This document shows positions 1-5,338 of a DNA stretch of 5,877 nucleotides, piece by piece. The DNA comes from an uncultured Pseudomonadota bacterium (GTDB lineage: Bacteria; Pseudomonadota; Gammaproteobacteria; Methylococcales; Methylomonadaceae). Every line of letters starts with the position of its first letter. Within the stretch, counting starts at the first letter, position 1. Under the pieces are notes generated by a model that was not told where the DNA came from, ran no database searches, and was given only the letters and a program-made list of their open reading frames with translations. The stretch covers positions 1-5,877 of the forward strand of contig CAIZCB010000116.1 of NCBI GenBank assembly GCA_903931355.1, in the 5' to 3' direction. A program made the position numbers and the translations under genes.

Positions 1-157
1 ATTGTTCTTGAATCAGATCATCAATAATTTTTGATTTGTTGATTTTCAGAAAATCAATCTGACTTGGTAGCAGTCTGCTGAATGGTTCGATTAGCAAATT
101 ATCGCCATCAAGTGACACGGTAAAACCCGCACTTCTAACTTTGTTTAGGGCGCTCAT
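1..157 (-). CDS. TubC N-terminal docking domain-like small protein, 3' end cut by window edge
   Basis: An open frame starts with ATG at 157-155 and stays open for 52 codons to the window edge. The product begins MSALNKVRSAGFTVSLDGDN and continues with an LLIEP strand and a helical segment ending LIQEQ. The layout is a short helix containing 'R-x-x-G', a beta hairpin around 'DGDNLLIEP', then a helix with 'LPSQIDFLK...IIDDL'. This matches the TubC_N docking-domain pattern (L..LR..G..L...G..L.......L......L...K..LL..L). The family was named from docking domains of NRPS/PKS assembly lines, but stand-alone versions occur in mobile elements, where their role is unclear. Its ATG overlaps the stop of the upstream ATPase gene by one base (TAATG), so it is probably translationally coupled to it. 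A docking role for the replication proteins is inference. The C-terminus is not visible. Confidence 0.72.
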   Translation of the reverse strand, partial: MSALNKVRSAGFTVSLDGDNLLIEPFSRLLPSQIDFLKINKSKIIDDLIQEQ

Positions 158-1770
158 TAGATAACCCCTCTATCAGATTTTTTTTCTGCAACTTCATCAT
201 TTATTTTTTTTACTGAATACCCCGTTTCATCCGTTACACCGTAACAACCCGCACCAGCCGTGGCCTGTGGCGTTACCTTTGCGTTTTGTGTGCCGTCACA
301 ATTGCTTTCATCCGTAACATTTCGGCTATCAGTAACATTTGTGCGAACTGATTCCGGCTTGGCTTGGTTTTGTGGATTTGTTACGTTTGTGACGTTTTGT
401 GCCGTCACACTTTCACTAGCCGTAACGCTGGAACCCGCACCAGCCGTGGTTTGTGACGGTGTGACGCTTGAAACAGGGGTATTAGGAAAATTATTTTTTG
501 ATAAATAACGGCCGAATGATTCTTGAAAATCAGACAATTCAAATCCTTTTTTGGTGATAACGCCTAAGCGTATGGTTTTTGACTTAATGCCATAACCAGA
601 TAGCTTTTTAGACATTGCACCCGCTTTAATTGGGTAGCCTCGGCTAAAAGTAGCCCACGGCTTTTCGTCATCTTCACATAAGGCAGTCACTAGGTCGGCC
701 GTTGATATTCGGCTAATCTTCTTAGCCTCGAAAATCTCTTGAATATCACTTAGCAACTCAACGCCAATACTCACGCTTGATGAGTCATCACCGGATATTT
801 TAAGAGCCGCTTTTCTAGCTGTTTCCGGCCAATGACCACCAATGCTATCGGCAATGGCCAGTAACGGCTCCCAGTTATCCTGCGCGCGGTCGTTTAAAGC
901 ATCTGGTAGGCTTGGCCGTGACTTCCTGATTACTTCGCGGTAATCGTCTGCAAATCGAGCCAGTTTTGACGCTAAGACCGTGAAATAGTCCGGCTCTGCG
1001 TGGCGTATACGGTCAACATTTTCATGCGGCATTTTGCGGCGCAATTCCAACACTACCGACCTGTCCATAATGGTTTCTGCTAAGTGACCGATTCCACTTA
1101 TTGCTTTGGCGCTCCATGCATTGAACTTGGTAGGCTCATGCGTATCACCAACCACTCTAACGACAAAGGCGCTATCTCTGGTGTGACCACAATTGATTAA
1201 GCCTCTAAGTTCTTCGTTATCCCGCATAAAAGCATCAGCTTCATCAAGTAACAAAGTGGGCTCCCATTTATCAATCACCCTGAATAGTGCGGCTGGTGAA
1301 ATACTGCTCGCCATTTGGGGATTTTTGACTAATCGCCCTAGTACAAAAAGCATTTGTGACTTACCACAGCGCTTTTCCGGTGCAGTAATTACCGCCAACG
1401 GTGCAACCTGTACCACGTCCATTAACCACGTCATGCCAACCCATAAAGCGGCCGCTTGTGCTGTTTCTGGTTCGCAGATAATGAATCGTTGAACGCACTT
1501 AACAACATCGTTAAATAGGTCAACTGGGTTTACATCGTCACGCCATAAAGACACTGCTTCGGATTCCATCGAGCCTTTGGCGGCCGTTGTTTTTCTTGCT
1601 GACTTAACATCAGCATCAAGCGTTGCTGGCCTTACTCCAAAGCGTTTGGCTGTTTCTTTGCGTAGTCGGTCGAATTCGGCTGATGATAGTGTTGCAAGAT
1701 ATTGAACCGTGGCTGTGTAATCCATTTCTAAAAGCGGATTAACTGCGTTTTGAAAATTTAACTCATCCAT
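157..1770 (-). CDS. DUF3631-family P-loop ATPase (putative helicase of the element's replication module)
   Basis: This is a cytoplasmic P-loop ATPase of about 537 residues, probably the helicase-like partner of the primase encoded just upstream. From the start chosen here, a Walker A-like motif APEKRCGKS lies near residues 130-138 and a Walker B motif LLLDEADAF near 173-181. A helical region with conserved 'DRSVVLELRR' (about 236-245) follows, where an arginine finger would be expected. Residues about 265-415 fit the DUF3631 region. The start is placed at the second ATG (1770). GGAGG sits 8 bases before it, and it overlaps the primase stop as ATGGATGA. A reading from ATG at 1785 would add five residues and has no such ribosome site. 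The last 110 residues are a low-complexity Ser/Thr/Asn/Val tail with many Val-Thr dipeptides, probably disordered. The helicase role is inferred from fold and context. Confidence 0.85.
   Translation of the reverse strand: MDELNFQNAVNPLLEMDYTATVQYLATLSSAEFDRLRKETAKRFGVRPATLDADVKSARKTTAAKGSMESEAVSLWRDDVNPVDLFNDVVKCVQRFIICEPETAQAAALWVGMTWLMDVVQVAPLAVITAPEKRCGKSQMLFVLGRLVKNPQMASSISPAALFRVIDKWEPTLLLDEADAFMRDNEELRGLINCGHTRDSAFVVRVVGDTHEPTKFNAWSAKAISGIGHLAETIMDRSVVLELRRKMPHENVDRIRHAEPDYFTVLASKLARFADDYREVIRKSRPSLPDALNDRAQDNWEPLLAIADSIGGHWPETARKAALKISGDDSSSVSIGVELLSDIQEIFEAKKISRISTADLVTALCEDDEKPWATFSRGYPIKAGAMSKKLSGYGIKSKTIRLGVITKKGFELSDFQESFGRYLSKNNFPNTPVSSVTPSQTTAGAGSSVTASESVTAQNVTNVTNPQNQAKPESVRTNVTDSRNVTDESNCDGTQNAKVTPQATAGAGCYGVTDETGYSVKKINDEVAEKKSDRGVI
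246..263. repeat. 18-bp direct repeat, copy 1 (in the DUF3631 gene tail)
   Basis: The sequence AACCCGCACCAGCCGTGG is identical to 432-449. On the minus strand it encodes the tail tract A-T-A-G-A-G, which is followed in each copy by Val-Thr-containing sequence. It probably arose by internal duplication of the tail. Confidence 0.85.
432..449. repeat. 18-bp direct repeat, copy 2 (in the DUF3631 gene tail)
   Basis: This is identical to 246-263, 186 bp away, and encodes T-T-A-G-A-G in the same frame. Similarity fades quickly outside the 18 bases, although both copies continue into GTNAC-containing sequence. Confidence 0.85.
1603..1621. repeat. 19-bp exact repeat shared with the integrase gene, copy 1
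   Basis: CTTAACATCAGCATCAAGC appears here and again at 4327-4345 in the same orientation. Here it encodes the Leu-Asp-Ala-Asp-Val-Lys tract near the N-terminus of the DUF3631 protein. The two host genes are otherwise unrelated. Confidence 0.8.
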
Positions 1771-2686
1771 TGAGTGCGCCTCCATTGGTCAAAACATCGT
1801 TCCAATCACAGCCGACTGTTTCGGGTATCAAGTAGGTTCCTTGGCAAGCTAACGCGGCTTCTCGCGCCTTGGTTTGTCCGATTTCGTTTAGGTCATTGTC
1901 GCCGCAGATAACAATCTTCGCGTTAGGTCGTAGCTGGCGCCAGCACTGCGCCACGGGAGGTAAATTTCCAGCATCTAACGCAACAACCGTAAATAAGTCA
2001 GAATGTTCGTTAAGACTGCAAGCTGTCGCCAATCCCTCGGCAATTAGGATTGTTTCATTGTTGGCGTGCGTGCCAATCACGCTAAAGCACCTGCGCTTTT
2101 GTCCACCTGATAGAAAACGCTTTGAACCATCAGCGTTAATAAACTGCAAATTAACAATCAAGCCAGCGTCGTTATAAATCGGCACTAACAGTGCGCCAGC
2201 TCGGTTAATCCTTAATTGGTGGGGCTGTATCTGCTTTCGTTCTAAATACGGGTGACTGATTACTGGGGTAGCATCGCGCCAAAGATTGACGGCCTTGATC
2301 GCGGCTTTCCGTTGAGTTTCTAAGATTTCGGCTTGGCGCTGTTTCTGCGCCAATTCAATCGCCAGTCTGTCGGCATAACTTAAGCCTTTACGCGTTCCAT
2401 CGGCTCGCCATGTACGAACAACGCCTGTTTTGAAGTGTTGATAGAATCCGGCTGGATTGTCATCTAAGTGCAGAATGACGGCGGCATTTTTACTACCCGA
2501 ACTATCACCTTCGACGTGGTATCGGTGAAGTTTGCCGTCTGCGATTATTGATTCTCGAATGATTACACCGTTAGCGGCCATGTCATTTTTGAACTGGTCG
2601 ATAATATCCACTTTGCTAGTATAATTAAGCGGCATCATTCTGTTAGCCGCCATTAGATTATTGCTTGGTCTAGTGGTGGCAATCAT
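1763..2686 (-). CDS. Toprim-domain DNA primase-like protein of phage/plasmid type
   Basis: This protein of about 307 residues is likely to make or help make RNA primers for replication of the element. The C-terminal half is a Toprim fold. It has the catalytic glutamate in 'ILIAEGLATA' (about 213-222), the strand 'VVALDAGNL' (about 234-242), the metal-binding 'CGDND' (about 261-265), and a closing 'CDWNDVL' motif (about 293-299) typical of plasmid and phage primases. The N-terminal half (to about 100) has a 'GFYQHFKTGVVRTWRADG' stretch like the region before Toprim in such proteins. No Cys-rich zinc finger is seen, so template recognition must differ from DnaG or be supplied by another protein. 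ATG at 2686 is chosen because it overlaps the alpA stop as TGATG and has GAGGTG five bases upstream. A TTG one codon earlier is less likely. The start of the ATPase gene lies inside its last codons. Confidence 0.85.
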   Translation of the reverse strand: MIATTRPSNNLMAANRMMPLNYTSKVDIIDQFKNDMAANGVIIRESIIADGKLHRYHVEGDSSGSKNAAVILHLDDNPAGFYQHFKTGVVRTWRADGTRKGLSYADRLAIELAQKQRQAEILETQRKAAIKAVNLWRDATPVISHPYLERKQIQPHQLRINRAGALLVPIYNDAGLIVNLQFINADGSKRFLSGGQKRRCFSVIGTHANNETILIAEGLATACSLNEHSDLFTVVALDAGNLPPVAQCWRQLRPNAKIVICGDNDLNEIGQTKAREAALACQGTYLIPETVGCDWNDVLTNGGALNG

Positions 2687-2895
2687 CAAATCACCTCGCC
2701 AGCAATACGGGCATCAAGCCAGTTGTCAACGTCACTTTCCAGCCAGCCAACTGATCGAGCCGATAACTTAATTTGCTTGGGGAATTGTCCAGCCTTAATT
2801 AAATCGTAAATACTCGACTTACTCAGGGCCGTCCGCTGACTAACTTCGGGAATTTTTAAGATTCTTTTGGATTGTGTACTATCTCTTTCTATCAT
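2686..2895 (-). CDS. alpA: AlpA-family helix-turn-helix regulator / possible excisionase
   Basis: This 69-residue DNA-binding protein belongs to the AlpA / MerR-like winged helix-turn-helix group. 'RILKIPEVSQRTALSKSSIY' (11-30) forms the helix-turn-helix, followed by the family signature 'DLIKAGQFPKQIKLSARSVG' (31-50) and 'WLESDVDNWLDAR' (51-63). AlpA of E. coli prophage CP4-57 raises integrase expression and promotes excision, and Vis of P4 is a related regulator. By analogy this gene may control int or act as the recombination directionality factor. It opens the alpA-primase-ATPase-docking protein operon and its stop overlaps the primase start. An inverted repeat spans its leader, which suggests self-regulation. 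The length is normal for the family. Confidence 0.9.
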   Translation of the reverse strand: MIERDSTQSKRILKIPEVSQRTALSKSSIYDLIKAGQFPKQIKLSARSVGWLESDVDNWLDARIAGEVI

Positions 2896-2896
2896 T

Positions 2897-2925
2897 TCGG
2901 TTTTTCCTGTACTTAAAAAAACCGA
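2897..2925 (-). promoter_or_regulatory. Inverted repeat over the alpA leader and ribosome site
   Basis: TCGGTTTTT (2897-2905) and AAAAACCGA (2917-2925) form a perfect 9-bp inverted repeat with an 11-base spacer, one base upstream of the alpA start codon. The alpA AGGA ribosome site lies at the loop-stem boundary. It could be a protein operator or an RNA hairpin that limits ribosome access. I see an AT-rich TTTAAT just upstream but no convincing -35 box. Confidence 0.55.
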
Positions 2926-2941
2926 TTAAATAGATGTAAAA

Positions 2942-2965
2942 GGAAATGCGGCTTGCTTGATTTCC
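2942..2965 (-). terminator. Weak hairpin followed by a short T tract, possible terminator after the integrase operon
   Basis: GGAAAT and ATTTCC form a 6-bp stem with a 12-base loop, read on the minus strand and followed by TTTT. It lies just after the stop of the 156-residue protein. The stem is short and AT-rich, so it may be a weak terminator that lets some integrase-operon transcripts continue into alpA. Confidence 0.3.
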
Positions 2966-2973
2966 GCTTTATT

Positions 2974-3444
2974 TCAAAATGTTTTTCTGATGCTCGAAAT
3001 CCGCCGTCTGGTAAGCCCGAATTGCTGTGCAAGTTTACTGTTTACGTCACGCTCAGCCGTTCCAGTATTGATTAGATCATCTGCTTTGGCTTTTATTTTG
3101 GCGTCACGTTCTGCGCGTTCTGCCTTGGCTTGCAAGGCTGTCTGTTTACCACCTTTTTTACCAGCCTTGCTTTTGTGTTCACGCCATAGCGCACTTAATC
3201 TGCGCTGTTCTTTTGAAATAATCGCTAAAGGTGCATATGCATTAAATGTATTGAATTCTTTTTCTAATCGTTCGTTAACCTTACGTACTTCAAAGTGACA
3301 AGCCGCCCAAAAAAGTATTTGTTTTGCTGATGCTCGCTCTGAAAGCATGACAATAATTTCATCTCGACATTCTTCAAAGCTATTGGCGCTTAACAAATTT
3401 GTAATGTCTTCATATACGCTAGGGTCATCGGGTCTTTGTGCCAT
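2974..3444 (-). CDS. Hypothetical basic protein with a possible C-terminal HTH, coupled to the integrase
   Basis: I do not recognise a family for this 156-residue protein. Residues 1-90 are mainly helical and mixed in charge, with 'QILFWAACHFEVRKVNERLE' near 42-61. Residues 91-121 are Lys/Arg/Ala-rich ('KSKAGKKGGK') and may form a basic helix or coiled coil. Residues 131-154 ('ERDVNSKLAQQFGLTRRRIS') have the spacing of a helix-turn-helix that ends in a basic recognition helix. DNA binding is therefore plausible. Its ATG lies three bases after the integrase stop, with the ribosome site GGGTGA inside the end of int, so the two are surely co-transcribed. That position suggests a role in recombination or element regulation, such as a directionality factor, but this is inference. 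No signal peptide or membrane segment is seen. Confidence 0.8.
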   Translation of the reverse strand: MAQRPDDPSVYEDITNLLSANSFEECRDEIIVMLSERASAKQILFWAACHFEVRKVNERLEKEFNTFNAYAPLAIISKEQRRLSALWREHKSKAGKKGGKQTALQAKAERAERDAKIKAKADDLINTGTAERDVNSKLAQQFGLTRRRISSIRKTF

Positions 3445-3447
3445 TTT

Positions 3448-4710
3448 TCACCCAATCTTTTTAAAATTCAGAATTTGAGCGCCAGCTCGCAGGCTATCCA
3501 GATAATCCGCCCAGCTTTGCATCATGCGGCGGCGTTCATCGAGCCATGCCGCGCGGTTGTAAGCCATCCGCACCTTATCCCGCGGCACATGCGCCAACTG
3601 CCTTTCAATGGCGTCTGGACTCCATCCTTGTTCATTCAAAAATGTGCTGGCTGTTGTTCGGAATCCGTGCGGGGTTATTTTGTCGCCACTATAGCCTAGG
3701 CTTCCTAGCGCATGGTTTAGGCTTTTGTTGCTCATCGGCTTGCCGTCCTTTCGCATTGACGGAAAAACAAAGTCACCCCATCCTGATATGCGCTTAACAT
3801 CAATCAAAATTTGTATAGCCTGATTTGATAACGGCACAATGTGATTGATGTCAGTTTTGCTAATATGCGGCCGCCATTCTCTAGCATCAAAATCTACATC
3901 AGCCCATTGCATTGATGATGTTTCGATAGGTCGTTGAAATAGTAACGGGGCTAATCTTAAAGCCTGTTGAACAATGTAAGTTCCTTCGTAACTGTAAATA
4001 TCCCGTAATAATTGGCCGAACTCTTTAGGGTCGATAATCGCGCTACGATGTTTGACCACATGCTTAAAATTCATGGCTTTAGCTGTTGGCGTAGGGTTGC
4101 TGACAACTAATTGCGGTCGCTGTAACTGCCCCCACTCAAAGCATGCGCTAATCTCGCCCCGTAAATTTCGAGCAGTCGGAATTAAGCCCCTATCTTTTAA
4201 CGAATAAATCACGTCGCATACATCGGCATGAGTAATCTCGTTCGCTGGCATATTGCCAATAATCGGCCAAACATAAATTGCCATCCGTGCAAACTTGGTG
4301 TTGTAGGTGTTTAGCTTAACGTGGGGCTTAACATCAGCATCAAGCCACTTTCGCGCCAAATCTTCAAAGCTTCCATCAACCGCTAAGCCTAATGCTTGCC
4401 GTTTTGCATTCTCAATTGTTTTTTTGTCGGTTTCTTTTTTCTGCTTTCTGTCGTCGCTAGGGTCTACGCCTTTAGCAACACTTTTTCTCGCGTCACCCGC
4501 TTTTTCTCTGGCTAACTTCAAACTGGTATCTGGATAAGTGCCAACGCTTAAAGTTTTTCGTTTGCTGTTGATGGTGTAATCGAAACGCCACCATTTAGCG
4601 CCTGATGTTTTGACGATTAGATAAAGGCCATCACCATCATTTAAACGGTAGTCCTTAGCCTTTGATTTTGCTGATTTTATTGCTGGGTCTTGCAGTAACT
4701 CTTTAGCCAT
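3448..4710 (-). CDS. int: P4-type tyrosine recombinase / integrase
   Basis: This 420-residue integrase inserts and, with a directionality factor, excises the element by site-specific recombination. The N-terminal DUF4102 arm-binding domain (about 1-90) shows 'DGDGLYLIV', 'KWWRFDY', 'LSVGTYPDTSLKLAREK' and 'GVDPS'. A core-binding helical domain covers about 110-205. The catalytic domain (about 220-400) has the full set of residues: R260 in 'LLFQRPIE', K285 in 'ISKTD', H348 and R351 in 'TPHGFR', H374 in 'QLAH', and the nucleophile Y384 in 'RMAYNR'. The length is typical and the gene looks intact. The start ATG is preceded by GGAG nine bases away. It begins 167 bp from the end of fdxA and points away from it, the layout usual for an integrase beside its attachment site. 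Promoter and repeat sites lie just upstream. Confidence 0.95.
   Translation of the reverse strand: MAKELLQDPAIKSAKSKAKDYRLNDGDGLYLIVKTSGAKWWRFDYTINSKRKTLSVGTYPDTSLKLAREKAGDARKSVAKGVDPSDDRKQKKETDKKTIENAKRQALGLAVDGSFEDLARKWLDADVKPHVKLNTYNTKFARMAIYVWPIIGNMPANEITHADVCDVIYSLKDRGLIPTARNLRGEISACFEWGQLQRPQLVVSNPTPTAKAMNFKHVVKHRSAIIDPKEFGQLLRDIYSYEGTYIVQQALRLAPLLFQRPIETSSMQWADVDFDAREWRPHISKTDINHIVPLSNQAIQILIDVKRISGWGDFVFPSMRKDGKPMSNKSLNHALGSLGYSGDKITPHGFRTTASTFLNEQGWSPDAIERQLAHVPRDKVRMAYNRAAWLDERRRMMQSWADYLDSLRAGAQILNFKKIG
4327..4345. repeat. 19-bp exact repeat shared with the DUF3631 gene, copy 2
   Basis: This is identical to 1603-1621 and in the same orientation. In the integrase it encodes Leu-Asp-Ala-Asp-Val-Lys around residues 123-128, at the start of the core-binding domain. 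The shared hexapeptide and identical codons in two unrelated proteins are unexplained. Confidence 0.8.
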
Positions 4711-4800
4711 TTACAGTAACTCCAGTAGGTCGTTTTTGGGTTACTGCATATTCTACTGTGAAAACTGTTCGATGTTACTGGTTTTTATTGCACCTTACTG
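4693..4800. repeat. Cluster of CAGTAA/TTACTG repeats around the int start, probable arm-type binding sites
   Basis: Copies of CAGTAA(C) occur on the plus strand at 4693 and 4714, with a CAGTAG variant at 4723. Copies of TTACTG occur at 4741, 4775 and 4795, with a CTACTG variant at 4753. Several are 20-22 bp apart, about two helical turns. The orientation switches between 4728 and 4741. Such clusters next to an integrase gene usually bind the integrase N-terminal domain or an excisionase. The first copy lies inside the int coding region. Binding is inferred. Confidence 0.6.
4750..4778 (-). promoter_or_regulatory. Putative int promoter embedded in the repeats
   Basis: On the minus strand, GTAACA (4778-4773, four of six consensus bases) and TAGAAT (4755-4750, five of six) are separated by 17 bases and point at int. 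The -35 box overlaps the repeat at 4774-4780 and the -10 box overlaps the variant at 4753-4758. A protein binding these repeats would therefore block the promoter. Confidence 0.45.
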
Positions 4801-4805
4801 GACAT

Positions 4806-4841
4806 AAAAAAAACCCGCTAAGCCTTGCGGAATGCGGGTTT
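4806..4841 (-). terminator. Rho-independent terminator of fdxA, possible element boundary
   Basis: AAACCCGC (4811-4818) and GCGGGTTT (4834-4841) form an 8-bp stem with a 15-base loop. On the minus strand it is followed by a run of eight T (4813-4806), 36 bases after the fdxA stop. It is the last recognisably chromosomal signal before the integrase region, so the attachment site may overlap it. Confidence 0.85.
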
Positions 4842-4877
4842 CTGTACTTTCTCGGATTTCTTAAAACCCTCTTTAAT

Positions 4878-5201
4878 CTATCTTTCCAATAAAGCGAACT
4901 TGTCGGCCTTACCGTTCCACTCTTCAGCGTCTGGTAATGCGTCTTTTACTTCTGTGATAGCTGGCCATTGTTTTGCCAACTCAGCATTCAATTCTGCGAA
5001 GTGCTCTTGACCTTCTGGAAGCTCGTCTTCAGCGTGGATCGCGTTAGCTGGGCATTCTGGTTCGCAAAGTGTGCAATCGATACATTCATCAGGATCGATT
5101 ACCAAAAAGTTTGGGCCTTCATGAAAGCAATCGACAGGGCAAACGTCAACGCAGTCAGTAAATTTGCATTTGATACAGTTTTCGGTGACTACAAAAGCCA
5201 T
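4878..5201 (-). CDS. fdxA: 7Fe ferredoxin FdxA, [3Fe-4S][4Fe-4S]
   Basis: This is a small cytoplasmic electron carrier of 107 residues, the usual length of proteobacterial FdxA. The cysteine pattern matches Azotobacter ferredoxin I. C9, C17 and C50 fit the [3Fe-4S] ligands. C21, C40, C43 and C46 fit the [4Fe-4S] ligands ('[12 protein letters not shown]'). C12 and C25 are the extra cysteines also found in the family. The C-terminal extension '[15 protein letters not shown]...DALPDAEEW' is characteristic. ATG at 5201 is chosen because it gives the family N-terminus [13 protein letters not shown]; the frame stays open upstream but adds only unrelated residues. Its redox partner is not visible here. 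It is preceded by two hairpins after fusA and followed by a strong terminator, so it is probably transcribed largely on its own. It belongs to the host chromosome, not the element. Confidence 0.96.
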   Translation of the reverse strand: MAFVVTENCIKCKFTDCVDVCPVDCFHEGPNFLVIDPDECIDCTLCEPECPANAIHAEDELPEGQEHFAELNAELAKQWPAITEVKDALPDAEEWNGKADKFALLER

Positions 5202-5263
5202 ATTGTTAATCCAAAAGTTAGGTAAATGTACTGTAGCCGTCGTCACAACGGCACGTTTGAGTT

Positions 5264-5291
5264 GAATCAAGCGCCACTTGGCGCTTGATTC
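5264..5291. repeat. Perfect 12-bp hairpin between fusA and fdxA
   Basis: GAATCAAGCGCC (5264-5275) and GGCGCTTGATTC (5280-5291) are perfectly complementary around a 4-base loop. No T tract follows on the minus strand, so it is not a classical terminator. It could protect the 3' end of fusA mRNA or be a short palindromic repeat. It lies upstream of the fdxA start. Confidence 0.7.
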
Positions 5292-5303
5292 ACATAAACA
5301 ACA

Positions 5304-5329
5304 ATGCTTGCCAGCGAACTGGCAAGCAT
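5304..5329 (-). terminator. Perfect hairpin with a UUCG loop downstream of fusA
   Basis: ATGCTTGCCAG (5304-5314) and CTGGCAAGCAT (5319-5329) form an 11-bp perfect stem, with TTCG as the loop on the minus strand. It begins 9 bases after the fusA stop. The sequence after it (TGTTGTTTATG) is T-rich but interrupted. It is a likely terminator or mRNA 3'-end stabiliser for fusA. Confidence 0.65.
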
Positions 5330-5338
5330 CAAGATTGC

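Larger units (their letters stand above)
233..465. repeat. Cluster of 12 GTNAC pentamers inside the DUF3631 gene
   Basis: GTNAC occurs at 233, 241, 272, 295, 314, 332, 380, 389, 404, 422, 453 and 461. About one copy would be expected by chance in this length. Nine copies lie in one frame and encode Val-Thr in the ATPase tail. The copies at 241, 295 and 453 are out of that frame. The cluster could simply reflect a Val-Thr-rich linker, or it could be an iteron-like binding site carried within the coding sequence. Function is unknown. Confidence 0.6.

Noticed and set aside
233..465. CRISPR-like array
   Set aside because: The repeated unit is only five bases, spacing is irregular, and the tract lies within an intact coding frame.
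260..508. Plus-strand open frame rich in Val-Thr-Phe
   Set aside because: It is the antisense shadow of the repeat-rich ATPase tail. The GTNAC repeats remove stops on both strands, and no ribosome site or family match is seen.
1771..1785. Upstream ATG at 1785 as the ATPase start
   Set aside because: The GGAGG that would serve as ribosome site lies after this codon and at ideal distance from the ATG at 1770.
4711..4877. tRNA or tmRNA gene as the integration target
   Set aside because: No T-loop consensus, acceptor stem or CCA-ending cloverleaf could be found on either strand. The only strong fold is the fdxA terminator.
4968..5225. Plus-strand open frame opposite fdxA
   Set aside because: It lies antisense to a clear ferredoxin gene with all cluster cysteines and shows no recognisable protein pattern.
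5202..5263. fdxA promoter
   Set aside because: A TTGTGA resembling a -35 box is present, but no convincing -10 box lies at the right distance, so I do not list it as a feature.
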